Of a stretch of DNA of 34,094 nucleotides, positions 23,056 to 31,428 are shown piece by piece; position 1 is the stretch's first letter, and the number at the start of each line of letters is the position of its first letter. The translations under genes were made by a program, and so were the position numbers. Under the pieces are notes generated by a model that searched no databases, was not told where the DNA came from, and saw only the letters and a list, made by a program, of their open reading frames with translations. Source of the stretch: Syntrophaceae bacterium UBA6078 (GTDB taxonomy: Bacteria; Desulfobacterota; Syntrophia; Syntrophales; UBA2210). The stretch covers positions 1-34,094 of the forward strand of contig DIXO01000049.1 in NCBI GenBank assembly GCA_002428735.1. The letters run 5' to 3'.

Positions 23056-23088
23056 TCGAGGGAACCGGCCGGCCTGATGGAGGGGTAG
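22247..23088 (+). pseudogene. Transposase of the IS1182 type, interrupted and truncated
   Basis: The N-terminal frame (22247-22363) reads MIGQRDRSRRTLFISGDIEQ and on to RVDRVLE, then stops in inserted DNA. The frame resumes at 22546 with LSWLHEAVQGYYCTDNGRP, AVRLMLAGFFQGIVHDRKLM and SGETVHVDSTLIRADVSWES, characteristic of IS1182-type DDE transposases. Removing exactly 185 bases rejoins the two parts in frame. After a KKPKKVSLT stretch the family sequence ends and an unrelated short tail leads to a stop at 23086-23088, so the rest of the catalytic domain is missing. Not functional. Confidence 0.85.
22361..22545. mobile_element. 185-bp hairpin-ended insert, resembling a non-autonomous IS200/IS605-type element
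   Basis: Left subterminal hairpin CCACCGAC-CTT-GTCGGTGG (22368-22386) and right CCACTGAC-CAT-GTCAGTGG (22514-22532) are both perfect 8-bp stems with 3-base loops and related sequence. There are no terminal inverted repeats and no target duplication. Exact removal restores the transposase frame (the end point is ambiguous by one T). These are the features of single-strand-transposed IS200/IS605 derivatives. Inner hairpins (around 22394-22430 and 22462-22476) are also present. No ORF. Confidence 0.72.
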
Positions 23089-23115
23089 CCCTTTGCGCGT
23101 TAAAGAGACGATACG

Positions 23116-23934
23116 ATGATTGAAAAGGTGGTCATACTCGACTGGTCGGGGACTCTCAGTCCGGACGCCGTCAGGTTCGCGGATGATGACAACCTGACGG
23201 AGGCGCTGGAGCAGAGCGGCCTCGCGGCCCTGGGGATCACGGACCCGGAGACCTTCTGGAGCCGGATTGTCAACCCCACATGGGAAGAGGGGAGCACCAC
23301 TCCCGTCGGTTACGCGGAGGTCATCGTCCGGAGGATCAAGGAGGTGTTCTCTCCGGCAGTCCCAGACGAACGGATACGCGCGAGCGCCGCGCGATTTGTG
23401 GCCAACTATCTTGGCCATTCTCCCGCCGACCATCGTTGGAACCGCATTCTGAAAAAACTGAGCGAGGATTCTTCGGTCATAACGGTGGTCGCTACCGATC
23501 ACTACGCGGAGGCGACCGGTGCCATTATCCGTTCCCTGAAAGAGATCGGCATTCCCGCGGCGCCGTTGCAGAACGCCCCCGGCGCTTCACCCTCCCTCGT
23601 CATCGCCAACTCCGCCGATATGGGGGCGCACAAGGACGACCATATCTACTGGGAGACCATTCTACACTCTCCGGGGCTGGAAGCGGTCCGGCGGGTTTTG
23701 ATCGTCGATGACTTCGGATTCAACGAAGTGACGGGGGACAGCTATGGGGAACGCCGAAAGGTTGAGGAACGAAAGAGAGCGACGCTTGCCCTTCTGGAGG
23801 GAGTATTCGGGGTGCCGGCATCGTGTGTCCCCTTCATGTGGGAGCGAACCAGCGATCCCGAAAGATCCGACAAGGCCCTCGGCGATCTGATCACGGGGGC
23901 GTCTGTCGAGATAGAAGGGTTCCTGTTTGAATGA
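23116..23934 (+). CDS. HAD-like hydrolase-fold protein with DxS first motif
   Basis: 272 residues. Motif I reads VVILDWSGTLSP: the nucleophile aspartate is kept but the second aspartate, the usual acid/base, is serine. VVATDHYAEA may be motif II and VLIVDDFGFNE motif IV with the paired acidic residues. This would be a HAD-fold phosphatase or a non-canonical member; substrate unknown. Its first 60 codons are about three-quarters identical in DNA to those of the chimeric ORF at 10904, so the accessory island lies between a fragment and a complete gene of the same family. Ribosome site is weak (AAGAGA). Convergent with the aldehyde dehydrogenase, 30 bp apart. Confidence 0.82.
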   Translation: MIEKVVILDWSGTLSPDAVRFADDDNLTEALEQSGLAALGITDPETFWSRIVNPTWEEGSTTPVGYAEVIVRRIKEVFSPAVPDERIRASAARFVANYLGHSPADHRWNRILKKLSEDSSVITVVATDHYAEATGAIIRSLKEIGIPAAPLQNAPGASPSLVIANSADMGAHKDDHIYWETILHSPGLEAVRRVLIVDDFGFNEVTGDSYGERRKVEERKRATLALLEGVFGVPASCVPFMWERTSDPERSDKALGDLITGASVEIEGFLFE

Positions 23935-23964
23935 TGCTCCCCTCCCCTTTTTTGGAATATGCCC

Positions 23965-25404
23965 TTAAAACCACCGAAACCGCATGAGCAGGCGATACAT
24001 CATCTTGAAAACCATGCCGTAGGGCGGATTGAGGAGAGAGGCGCTCAAGGGCCTGGCCGCCTGTATGAAGATCGGACGGAGTTTGGAAAACTCCAGAAAT
24101 CCTTCATAGCCGTGATACTGGCCCATGCCGCTGTTGCCGATCCCGCCGAAGGGCAGGTCATGCTGCGCCACGTGCATGGCGCAGTCATTCACGCACACCC
24201 CTCCCGACATGGTATGCATGTATACCCTTTCCTGGAGCGCCCGGTCGTTCGTGAAGAGATACAGGGCAAGCGGGTGCTCGCGCCCATTGGCATAGGCGAG
24301 GCACTCATCGATCTCCCGGTAGGTTTTTATCGGGAGTATGGGGCCGAAGATCTCCCGCCGCATCAGGTCCATCTCTTCCGTGACATTGAGCGCGATGATG
24401 GGCTGAATCTTGCGGAGGCTGCCGTCCGATTCGCTATCGGGGATCAGACCGACCACGGTTGCCCCTTTTGAACGGGCGTCATTCAGGGTTGCCATAAGAC
24501 GATCGTAGCTTGCTGCATCAATGATGGAGGTATAGTCGACAGATTCCAGTTCAGGGTAGCGTTTCGCCATAATCCGTTTGGCCTCTTCCACAAAATCTCC
24601 AGCCATCTCTTCGGGAAGAAAGAGGTAATCCGGGGCGATACAGGTCTGCCCTGCGTTCATGAACTTCGCGTAGAGAATCCGCTCAGCCGCCTTTTTAAGG
24701 TCGAAGTCGCTGCAGACGATGGCGGGGGATTTCCCGCCGAGTTCGAGGGTGACCGGTGTCAGGTTTTCAGCCGCGGTTTTCATCACCGTCCGTCCTGAGG
24801 CGGGTGAACCCGTAAAGATGAGGTGGTCGAAGGGAAGCATCGTAAAATCGCCGGCAGACACGCCGGGGAGGATCGCCACGAGATTTTCGTCGAATGCATC
24901 GGAAAAGAGGTGATAGAGAAGCGTGGCAAGCCGCCGCGAATTCGCCGCCATTTTGATCATGCAGCGGTTCCCCGCGGCCAGAGCGCTGGTCAGAGGACTG
25001 ATCACCAGAAACAAAGGGTAATTCCAGGGCGCTATGATCCCGACCACTCCCTTGGGCTGCGGGATGACCAGGTTGCGCGCCCCCCGGAATGTTATTGCCA
25101 CATGCCGGCGCTGGACTTTCATCCACTTCTTCAGTTTTCGCCGTGCGTGGCGCAGGCCGGAGACTGCGGGGAAAACTTCGAGGATCTTTGTCTCGTGACG
25201 GGAGCGGTTGCCGAAATCCTCCGAAATGGCGTCCGCTATCGCCTCCTGGTTGTCCACCAGCAGACGCTCCAGTTTTTCGAGGACATTGAGACGTTCGTTC
25301 AATGACAGATAGGGCTTTTCCAGACAGGCCGCTTTCTGTCCACTGAAGATATCAGCCACCGCTCCCCGCTTTGCCTGCGAAGGACTCCCCGATTCCTGAT
25401 TCAT
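23965..25404 (-). CDS. Aldehyde dehydrogenase (coniferyl-aldehyde-dehydrogenase-like, ALDH class 3 style)
   Basis: 479 residues oxidising an aldehyde to the acid with NAD(P). Seen in order: GVVGIIAPWNYPLFL (cofactor site), FTGSPASGRTVM, VTLELGGKSPAIV with the catalytic glutamate, NAGQTCIAPDYLF with the catalytic cysteine, EIFGPILPI and a C-terminal hydrophobic or basic tail (YGMVFKMMYRLLMRFRWF), like class 3 enzymes that contact membranes. The resemblance is to coniferyl aldehyde dehydrogenases and fatty aldehyde dehydrogenases, but the substrate cannot be read. GGGGAGG precedes the ATG. A patatin-like lipase gene lies upstream on the same strand (128 bp), so a lipid-derived aldehyde is a reasonable guess. 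Confidence 0.93.
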   Translation of the reverse strand: MNQESGSPSQAKRGAVADIFSGQKAACLEKPYLSLNERLNVLEKLERLLVDNQEAIADAISEDFGNRSRHETKILEVFPAVSGLRHARRKLKKWMKVQRRHVAITFRGARNLVIPQPKGVVGIIAPWNYPLFLVISPLTSALAAGNRCMIKMAANSRRLATLLYHLFSDAFDENLVAILPGVSAGDFTMLPFDHLIFTGSPASGRTVMKTAAENLTPVTLELGGKSPAIVCSDFDLKKAAERILYAKFMNAGQTCIAPDYLFLPEEMAGDFVEEAKRIMAKRYPELESVDYTSIIDAASYDRLMATLNDARSKGATVVGLIPDSESDGSLRKIQPIIALNVTEEMDLMRREIFGPILPIKTYREIDECLAYANGREHPLALYLFTNDRALQERVYMHTMSGGVCVNDCAMHVAQHDLPFGGIGNSGMGQYHGYEGFLEFSKLRPIFIQAARPLSASLLNPPYGMVFKMMYRLLMRFRWF

Positions 25405-25532
25405 GGTCCTCCCCTCTCCTGATAATCGTTTTTATGACAATTGCGTCGACACGGTCCCGATCTCTGCCAGACATTTCAGCAGGAAACACGTCGGGCCATT
25501 TCCCGATTTTCGAAACGAAAAAAAGCTAAAAA

Positions 25533-26609
25533 CTACGAGGGCAGTGGCCTCACCAGTTCGCGGATCCTGCCGCTCTCGACGGCGTCGATGAATTCCTCGC
25601 CCAGGCTCCTGCTCGCTTCGATCGCCCTGTTCCAATAATCTACGCGCTCGGCGTCCCGGCCCTTGAAGGTGTAAAAATCGTTTCGGTCCGGGACGTTGCC
25701 ATAGGGGAGACCCTGTATGAAATTCCTGGTGGGATGCAGAAGCAGCAGGTTCTTTACATTCGCAGGTGCCGGTTTTCTCCACGGCAGGTGCTTGTCGAAC
25801 CATCCCGGTATGGTGCGGTCCATATAGTGGGGGAAGAGGACGATCCCGCCGTCATCGTTTTCAGTGGGAGGAGTCATGTGATAATCGAGAATTCCGCCGT
25901 CCCGGTACGTTCCCTTGGGCGCTCCCGGTATTTCGGTGACGCGCGTCATGATGACGGGGATGGAGCCCGATGCCAGAAGTGCCGGTTTGAGGTTTTCCGG
26001 GGTGAGGGGGATCTGCCGGATGGGAAAACCTTGCATATCAAAAAAAGGGGGGATATCGCGGCCGTCGTACAAGAGGGTCCGTTCAAAAAAAAGCCCCAGC
26101 AACCGCCTGCTGACAAGATTTATGAGGCCGGTCATGAGGAGTCCGGCGATGAGCGCGCCTCTGCGATCGCTTGCCGCCAATCCCCGGCATCTCACCGTCA
26201 TGACGCTCAGTCTGAAAGAGGGGTGGCTCAGGATCTCGTTCTCCCCCCTCTCGGCGAGAAAGGTATTCAGGAAAGAGACGCTTTCGCGGGTAATTTCTTC
26301 CGCCGATGGTTTTTGCGAGTAGTGCTGATGGGTGTACGTCGTCTGAAACCGATCGATGGCGTCCAGGGGTTTTTGCTGTGATACGGACGCGAAGCGCCAC
26401 GCTGCCGCGGAGGAACCGACCATAAAAAGGGGGGCTTTTCTCCCGGCGAACCAGTTCGCGAACAGGGCACCGTCAAGGTGACCGAGGATCAGACACTTCG
26501 GCCCGCCTGCCGCCCCGGTGACCACCGTAACCTGATCGGGCTTCAGCCCGCCCTCACGGATTATCGTCAGGGCCCTTTCCCCCGCTGAGAATGAAAGATG
26601 CCTTGGCAT
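25533..26609 (-). CDS. Patatin-like phospholipase
   Basis: 358 residues. The patatin dyad and oxyanion loop can be seen: GAAGGPKCL (oxyanion glycines, near 34-42), MVGSSAAAW (nucleophile serine in a GxSxx elbow, near 64-68) and YRDGGILDYH (the Asp-Gly-Gly of the catalytic aspartate, near residue 238). SGSIPVIMTRV in between is also typical. The elbow is G-S-S-A-A rather than G-x-S-x-G. Acyl-ester hydrolysis of membrane lipid is the family role. There is no signal peptide. ATG at 26609 is preferred to TTG at 26612 on spacing from GGAG. It lies downstream of the lipoprotein array and may share its transcript. Confidence 0.88.
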   Translation of the reverse strand: MPRHLSFSAGERALTIIREGGLKPDQVTVVTGAAGGPKCLILGHLDGALFANWFAGRKAPLFMVGSSAAAWRFASVSQQKPLDAIDRFQTTYTHQHYSQKPSAEEITRESVSFLNTFLAERGENEILSHPSFRLSVMTVRCRGLAASDRRGALIAGLLMTGLINLVSRRLLGLFFERTLLYDGRDIPPFFDMQGFPIRQIPLTPENLKPALLASGSIPVIMTRVTEIPGAPKGTYRDGGILDYHMTPPTENDDGGIVLFPHYMDRTIPGWFDKHLPWRKPAPANVKNLLLLHPTRNFIQGLPYGNVPDRNDFYTFKGRDAERVDYWNRAIEASRSLGEEFIDAVESGRIRELVRPLPS

Positions 26610-26729
26610 CAAGCTCCGCTCCCTTCGCCATGTCTATTACACTCCGTGGCATGATGGGGATGAAATAGTATGATTTTTCGAAGATAGCAACCGATTTTTA
26701 TGGATCCGGGCGGGCGTGGGTGTCCGGGT

Positions 26730-27683
26730 CTATTTTTTCAACATCAGCTTCCATTCATAGATCTTATCCTGGGCGCTGCGGGCGTCCTTCGCGTCGGGTA
26801 CGAGCATCAGGTACTGCTTCATATACGTAATTGCCGAGTCGAAACGCTTCACTTGCGCGGAAAGCAGAGCCATATTGAAGTAGGCCCCCGGGTAAGAGAT
26901 TGAATCTATCTCAACGGCCTTGAGGTACAGGTCAAGGGCCCCGGCATAGTCTTTCTTGTGGTTCAAGGCATTAGCCTGAACGATGTATTCTCGCTGTTCC
27001 TCCGACACAAGAGGCTTGACTTTCAACGCTCGATATTCGGCCGCCTTCGATTCAAAGAGAGTGAGCCGCTCGTCATGCTGTTTTTTCAGCGTCTGCCGGA
27101 CAAAAAAGAGATCATCGGCAAATATCTGCGCATCGGTCAGATCTCCCGTATGAAAATGGAATGAAAGCTGATCCCGAAGATGGACGGTATAGATGTATGG
27201 GGTCTTATCCTTGCTGGTTGTGAAAGAGATAGGACAATCAATCAAATCGCCATAGTAAAAAGTTATACGCGGGGATATCTCGATCCTGTCATCAAGAACG
27301 GTCATACTCTTAAGCAGAAAGTATCGAAGCCGATTATTGGGATCATAGGTTAGACTCGCTCCTGCGAGATTTACACCTTTCAATAGTATATCCAGTTCGG
27401 GGAGATTGGCACGAAGATTAAGATCCCGTTCAGAATAATATTTACCGCTCCCGAATGTAATGCCGACCGGTCTGCCTCTGTTTTCCAGAAGTCTCGCCAG
27501 GTCAGCCTTCGCGGCTGCGAGGGTCTCAATGCCGGGAGGCGCCTTCGGCTGATACACAGCTCTGCCATTCGTGCCTGCTCCGGGGGGAGTGTAGATATTA
27601 CCATCCTTTACGGCGCATCCGAAAAACGGGACCAGGATCAAGACACAAAGACCGAATGGGAAGATGCCTCTCATCCGATACAT
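26730..27683 (-). CDS. TPR-module lipoprotein, array member 6 (last in transcription order)
   Basis: 317 residues. Signal peptide ends FFGC, an acceptable lipobox, so the mature protein is a lipidated cell-envelope protein. N-terminal domain: KADLARLLENRGRPVGITFG and YYSERDLNLRANLPELDILL, shared closely with the member at 32340. From about residue 190 the common module: FADDLFFVRQTLKKQ, AAEYRALKVKPLVSEEQREY, IVQANALNHKKDYAGALDLY, YPGAYFNMALLSAQ and a DAKDARSAQDKIYEW end, two TPR-like helix pairs. ATG at 27683 follows AAGGAACG. Role unknown. Confidence 0.85.
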   Translation of the reverse strand: MYRMRGIFPFGLCVLILVPFFGCAVKDGNIYTPPGAGTNGRAVYQPKAPPGIETLAAAKADLARLLENRGRPVGITFGSGKYYSERDLNLRANLPELDILLKGVNLAGASLTYDPNNRLRYFLLKSMTVLDDRIEISPRITFYYGDLIDCPISFTTSKDKTPYIYTVHLRDQLSFHFHTGDLTDAQIFADDLFFVRQTLKKQHDERLTLFESKAAEYRALKVKPLVSEEQREYIVQANALNHKKDYAGALDLYLKAVEIDSISYPGAYFNMALLSAQVKRFDSAITYMKQYLMLVPDAKDARSAQDKIYEWKLMLKK

Positions 27684-27718
27684 GATTTTCGTTCCTTTCT
27701 TTTCTGCGAAGCGTTTGA

Positions 27719-29230
27719 TCATCGTGAACACTCCCGTAAATCAAAGTATGTGTCGTCGATATGCTTCTGGAGCGACTGTGCCGCGTACATGACTTCCCCG
27801 TTGATCCGATTGGCCTCCATAATCCGGGTGAAACTCAGATAAAAGTCGGTGGCATGATATACCTCATTGACTGCAAACCGGCAGGCCGCAATCATCGGGA
27901 CCCTTTTCTTCACCCATTCGCCGAACACCGCCTCCTCGGCGATAATCATTGAGAGATCGAGCAGGGCGGACAGCGCCGGTGAATCCGCCTCAAAATATTT
28001 CTTCGTCTTGGGGTTGTCTAACAGTTCCTGTATCTCATCGTTTGAAGCTTTCATCTCCATCACGAGAGCGGATATCCCGTTCTTCATGAAGCCCTGCCAG
28101 TCTTTCATGTTGGTGGTGAAATCGGCGATCCGGGTTGCTGAAGCCACGGCGCGCACTCGCTCTATCCTGGCCTGTATTTCGGTGACATCAAGTCCCGCTT
28201 CCATCATTTTTTGAGCGTTCTTCTCGTACATCCGCTGAAGGCGGCCCGCTGCCTCCTCCCTCTTGGCGAGCTTTTTGAGCAGTCCGAAAGTGAAGTATTC
28301 CACCCCTTCCTTCGCGGCATTTACCAGGGCATTCCGGTTGGCTGTTTTCCAGGTGGTGTACTGTTCCTGTGAAAGAAGGATCGTCTTGTGAAACTTGTTT
28401 CGCTGGTCGACAAAGCCCCGCAGTTTCTTGGCAAGGGCCACGCAATCCGGGGGAGCGATGATGGGACCGCCTTTATCGACTCCGTCATACGGCTTGATGC
28501 TTTCCTCAATCTTCGAACCGTCATTTTTCATGCTGTCTACCACATAGGATACGGCCTTTCGCAGGTCAACCACCCGTGGATCGTTCTCGGGATTGACCAG
28601 CGTCCGGATCTGGTCGATTGGCATGGTATCCCCAAAGAACGGAGTGGCGCTTCCCATCGCCACGGGCGAGGGGGGGTCCTCCAGGTCCGACGCCGTGTCG
28701 AAGGGCTTTCTCGCGCCCGCCGCGAGTGTCTCGGCGTCGCCATCCAGCGACTTCATCGCCAGGCTCGAATCCGACAGGAGCTTGAAGGTCGTGCCCTGTG
28801 TATGATCCAACTGTTTGTATGACTGCATCATCTTCTCGTATTCCGCCTGAGCTTTTGCCGCCCGTGCTTTCTGCTCTTCCGCGGCCTGCTGGGCAGCAAG
28901 TGCCGCCGCCATCTGCTGGGCAGCGAGCGCCTCCTGGGTAGTGGCGGGGTTAGGGGCGAATATCGACGCCAGGAGACTTTCAAGAATCGTTTCCGTCACC
29001 ATGAGCTTCATCGCCTGGTTCGAGTTGAACCTTTTCCCGCCGGACTTGATGCGGACCGGTTGCCCGTTGACACAGTGATACTCACCCGGCCGGCAATAGC
29101 CGCTGAGAATCCAGGATTGGATCGTGCCTTCACAATCCATCGCCGGTCCGGCAACGGCCCTTAACGGAAACGACAGAGAGCAGACCAGCAGCCCCAGCAA
29201 AAAAGATAGCCGATACACCTGAATCTTCAT
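27719..29230 (-). CDS. Secreted coiled-coil protein of the lipoprotein array, function unknown
   Basis: 503 residues. Signal peptide KIQVYRLSFLLGLLVCSLSF...AVAG, then a cysteine-bearing head: MDCEGTIQSWILSGYCRPGE and YHCVNGQPVRI. Next an alanine/glutamine-rich coiled coil (AALAAQQAAEEQKARAAKAQ, about residues 105-140), a proline-rich stretch (LEDPPSPVAMG) and a helical C-terminal half beginning CVALAKKLRGFVDQRNKFHK. No lipobox, enzyme motif or membrane anchor is seen. ATG at 29230 follows AAGGTG; an ORF open to 29284 adds 18 unlikely residues. It lies between two lipoprotein genes with gaps of about 30 bp, so it is co-expressed. A deleted relative is at 30195. Confidence 0.82.
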   Translation of the reverse strand: MKIQVYRLSFLLGLLVCSLSFPLRAVAGPAMDCEGTIQSWILSGYCRPGEYHCVNGQPVRIKSGGKRFNSNQAMKLMVTETILESLLASIFAPNPATTQEALAAQQMAAALAAQQAAEEQKARAAKAQAEYEKMMQSYKQLDHTQGTTFKLLSDSSLAMKSLDGDAETLAAGARKPFDTASDLEDPPSPVAMGSATPFFGDTMPIDQIRTLVNPENDPRVVDLRKAVSYVVDSMKNDGSKIEESIKPYDGVDKGGPIIAPPDCVALAKKLRGFVDQRNKFHKTILLSQEQYTTWKTANRNALVNAAKEGVEYFTFGLLKKLAKREEAAGRLQRMYEKNAQKMMEAGLDVTEIQARIERVRAVASATRIADFTTNMKDWQGFMKNGISALVMEMKASNDEIQELLDNPKTKKYFEADSPALSALLDLSMIIAEEAVFGEWVKKRVPMIAACRFAVNEVYHATDFYLSFTRIMEANRINGEVMYAAQSLQKHIDDTYFDLRECSR

Positions 29231-29259
29231 CTGTTCACCTTGTGCAGAGTAATCCCAGC

Positions 29260-30207
29260 CTATTTCTTTATCTGCATGTCCCATTCGTAGATCTTGTCCT
29301 GGGCGTTGCGACCGTCCTTGGCGTCCGGCACAAGAAGCAGGTATTTCTTCATGTGGCCGATGGCTTCCTGGAAGCGGTTCTGCTGCGCCGAAAGGAGTGC
29401 CATGTTGAAGTACGCCCCCGGATAGGAGATCGGGTTGATGGCCAGGGCCCTTTTATAGAATTCCAGAGCATCAGCATACGCCTTCTGCTGGTTGAGGGCA
29501 TTGGCCTGAACGATAAGCTTCCTCTGTTCCTCGCTCATCGCCGGCTTGACAGCCTGTTCGCGATATCTCGTCGCCTGTTGTTCGAAGGCTGCGAGTTGTT
29601 CTTTCTCCTGCTTTTTGAGGTGCTCCTGAATGACAAACAGGTCGTCGGCGAATCGTTGCGCACTGGCCAGATCTTTCGGGCCAAAATGGAATGAATATCT
29701 GTTGGCGAAGTTGATGGAGTAATTATACGCATCGACTCCATAGTAGACCACATTCACGACGAGTTTATCGTTCAGCAAATCGCGGTAAAGCAGGGGGGTG
29801 TCAAACGGCACCTCGATTCTGTCGTTCGAAACAGGAAAGGCTTTGATGTCTAAACCGATATTGTAAATCTCCGACTCAAAGGGTCGTGAAAAAGTCCATA
29901 ATTCTCCGGATTTACCTCCCCTCCTCTTATACTCTTCCAGCAACTGTTCCACCTCCCCTCTATTTGCGAACTGATAAGGTTTTTGCTTCTTATCCCTTCT
30001 CACATTGATATCCGTGTCTTTAAGCATGAGCGCAAGATCGCTTTTTGCTGCTTCGACGGTCGTGATTCCAGGTTGAACCTTTGGGTAATAGGCAAAATCG
30101 CTGCTCGGACGCGGAGGAAGCGGAGGAGGCGCCGAGACGCATCCGGCGACGAGGGTTGCAAGCAAAATCGTGATAAAGAGTTGCGAGAATGTCTTTAATG
30201 AATGCAT
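29260..30207 (-). CDS. TPR-module lipoprotein, array member 5
   Basis: 315 residues. Clear lipoprotein signal: TFSQLFITILLATLVAGC with lipobox LVAGC, followed by a proline-rich linker. The N-terminal domain (YYPKVQPGITTVEAAKSDLA and beyond) differs from its neighbours. The shared module starts near residue 180: FADDLFVIQEHLKKQ, SEEQRKLIVQANALNQQKAY, YPGAYFNMALLSAQ and DAKDGRNAQDKIYEW. ATG at 30207 follows AAGGAGA. The 5' end overlaps the truncated gene 30195-30548 by 13 bases. Confidence 0.86.
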   Translation of the reverse strand: MHSLKTFSQLFITILLATLVAGCVSAPPPLPPRPSSDFAYYPKVQPGITTVEAAKSDLALMLKDTDINVRRDKKQKPYQFANRGEVEQLLEEYKRRGGKSGELWTFSRPFESEIYNIGLDIKAFPVSNDRIEVPFDTPLLYRDLLNDKLVVNVVYYGVDAYNYSINFANRYSFHFGPKDLASAQRFADDLFVIQEHLKKQEKEQLAAFEQQATRYREQAVKPAMSEEQRKLIVQANALNQQKAYADALEFYKRALAINPISYPGAYFNMALLSAQQNRFQEAIGHMKKYLLLVPDAKDGRNAQDKIYEWDMQIKK

Positions 30208-30548
30208 GAAAGCTTTCTCCTTTGACAGGCGTTGTTTAAGGACATTGTTGCAGCGCTGTCCTTGGCGGCGTTGACCAGGGCCTTGCGGTTGGCATCCTCC
30301 CAACCCGTCACCTGTTCCTGGGCCTGAAGGATCGTTTTGTGAAATTTATGACACTGATTGCAGACGATCTTGCCGTTTATACAGTCACAAGGAATCCCCC
30401 GCAGCCTGAAGGCCACCGCGGATCCTTCACAATCAACTTGAGGGCCGGCCCAAGCCGGCCCAACCGGCAGCGGGGAAAGCATCGGCATCCCGCTCAAAAA
30501 AAATACAACAAGAAGAAGACTGACGCATTTTGGTATTTGTTTGCTCAC
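30195..30548 (-). pseudogene. Internally deleted relative of the 503-residue secreted protein
   Basis: 117 residues. A signal peptide (SLLLVVFFLSG...AWAG) is followed by VDCEGSAVAFRLRGIPCDCI and NGKIVC, matching the cysteine head of the protein at 27719. It then jumps directly to HKFHKTILQAQEQVTGWEDA and NRKALVNAAKDSA, which matches a segment some 230 residues further on in the full protein, and ends in a new short tail. The coiled coil and the C-terminal 200 residues are gone. Start GTG at 30548 is weakly supported (AGGGA upstream). It could still be translated as a mini-protein with a CxxC-rich head, but decay is the simpler view. Confidence 0.7.
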
Positions 30549-30564
30549 CAATAGAAATTCCCTG

Positions 30565-31365
30565 CTATTTCTGAATCATCGTTTCCCACTCATAGATCTT
30601 GTCCTGCGCGCCGCGGGCATCCTTAGCGTCGGGTACGAGCATCAAATATTTCTTCATATAGTTGATGGCGAATGCATACAGGCGCTGTTGTTCATGAAGC
30701 AGGGCCAGATTGAAATAGGCTTCAGGATAGGAAACGGGGTCGTGCTTCAGGGTTTTATTATACAGGCCAATGGCTCCGGCAAAGTCTTTGCGCTGGTTAT
30801 AGGCATTGGCCTGGACGATCAGCCTTCTCTGTTCTTCCGTAATCTGAGGTTTTGCACGCAGTGATCGGTACTCAGCGGCGATCGGCTCGAACAGAACAAG
30901 TTCCTTATTCAGTTTCTCCGGCAGATTCTCCAGCGTTTTCTGGATACAATAGAGGTTATCCGCGGCTTTTTTCAGCTCTGGTAAACTGCCTGCTATCATA
31001 AAATGCGGGAACGTGATTTTCCATGATGGTCCCCACTCGTTGACAGCGAAATCCCGCTCTGGCGATACCAGGGATATTTCGACAGCTTTGAATCTGGGTC
31101 CAGGGTCAAATTCCCATTTCGAGATCCCGTCTTCATACACGGTGATGTTGGTAACATTTCGCACAGGGGTCCATGGTCCCGTAGTCTCTACAAACTTGCG
31201 GGAACGGGCAGCGTTCTGTAGCTCTTGTACAGCAGCGACAAAGGTCTTATCCGGTTGAATTACCGGGCGATAAACGACACTGCCCGACCCCGCACATCCG
31301 GCCAATACAGTCATCATGATAAAGCAGAGACTGATACAGCAGATACACCTTGTGTGAAATCTCAT
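30565..31365 (-). CDS. TPR-module lipoprotein, array member 4
   Basis: 266 residues, the shortest complete member. Signal peptide CICCISLCFIMMTVLAGC with lipobox VLAGC. The N-terminal domain (VIQPDKTFVAAVQELQNAAR, then ITVYEDGISKWEFDPG) has diverged from the others. The shared module follows: IQKTLENLPEKLNKEL, EEQRRLIVQANAYNQRKDFA, YPEAYFNLALLHEQQ and DAKDARGAQDKIYEW. GGGGA six bases before the ATG at 31365 supports this start. The 63-bp gap to the preceding member is in keeping with one transcript. Confidence 0.86.
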   Translation of the reverse strand: MRFHTRCICCISLCFIMMTVLAGCAGSGSVVYRPVIQPDKTFVAAVQELQNAARSRKFVETTGPWTPVRNVTNITVYEDGISKWEFDPGPRFKAVEISLVSPERDFAVNEWGPSWKITFPHFMIAGSLPELKKAADNLYCIQKTLENLPEKLNKELVLFEPIAAEYRSLRAKPQITEEQRRLIVQANAYNQRKDFAGAIGLYNKTLKHDPVSYPEAYFNLALLHEQQRLYAFAINYMKKYLMLVPDAKDARGAQDKIYEWETMIQK

Positions 31366-31428
31366 GTTTGTCCCCTGTTCTGAATGAATTATTATAACGC
31401 AAAAGCCGGGTATGTACTCCCCCGGCAC

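Noticed and set aside
26695..26729. Terminator after the last lipoprotein gene
   Set aside because: GC-rich sequence near a T-run, but only a weak CCGG/CCGG pairing could be drawn.
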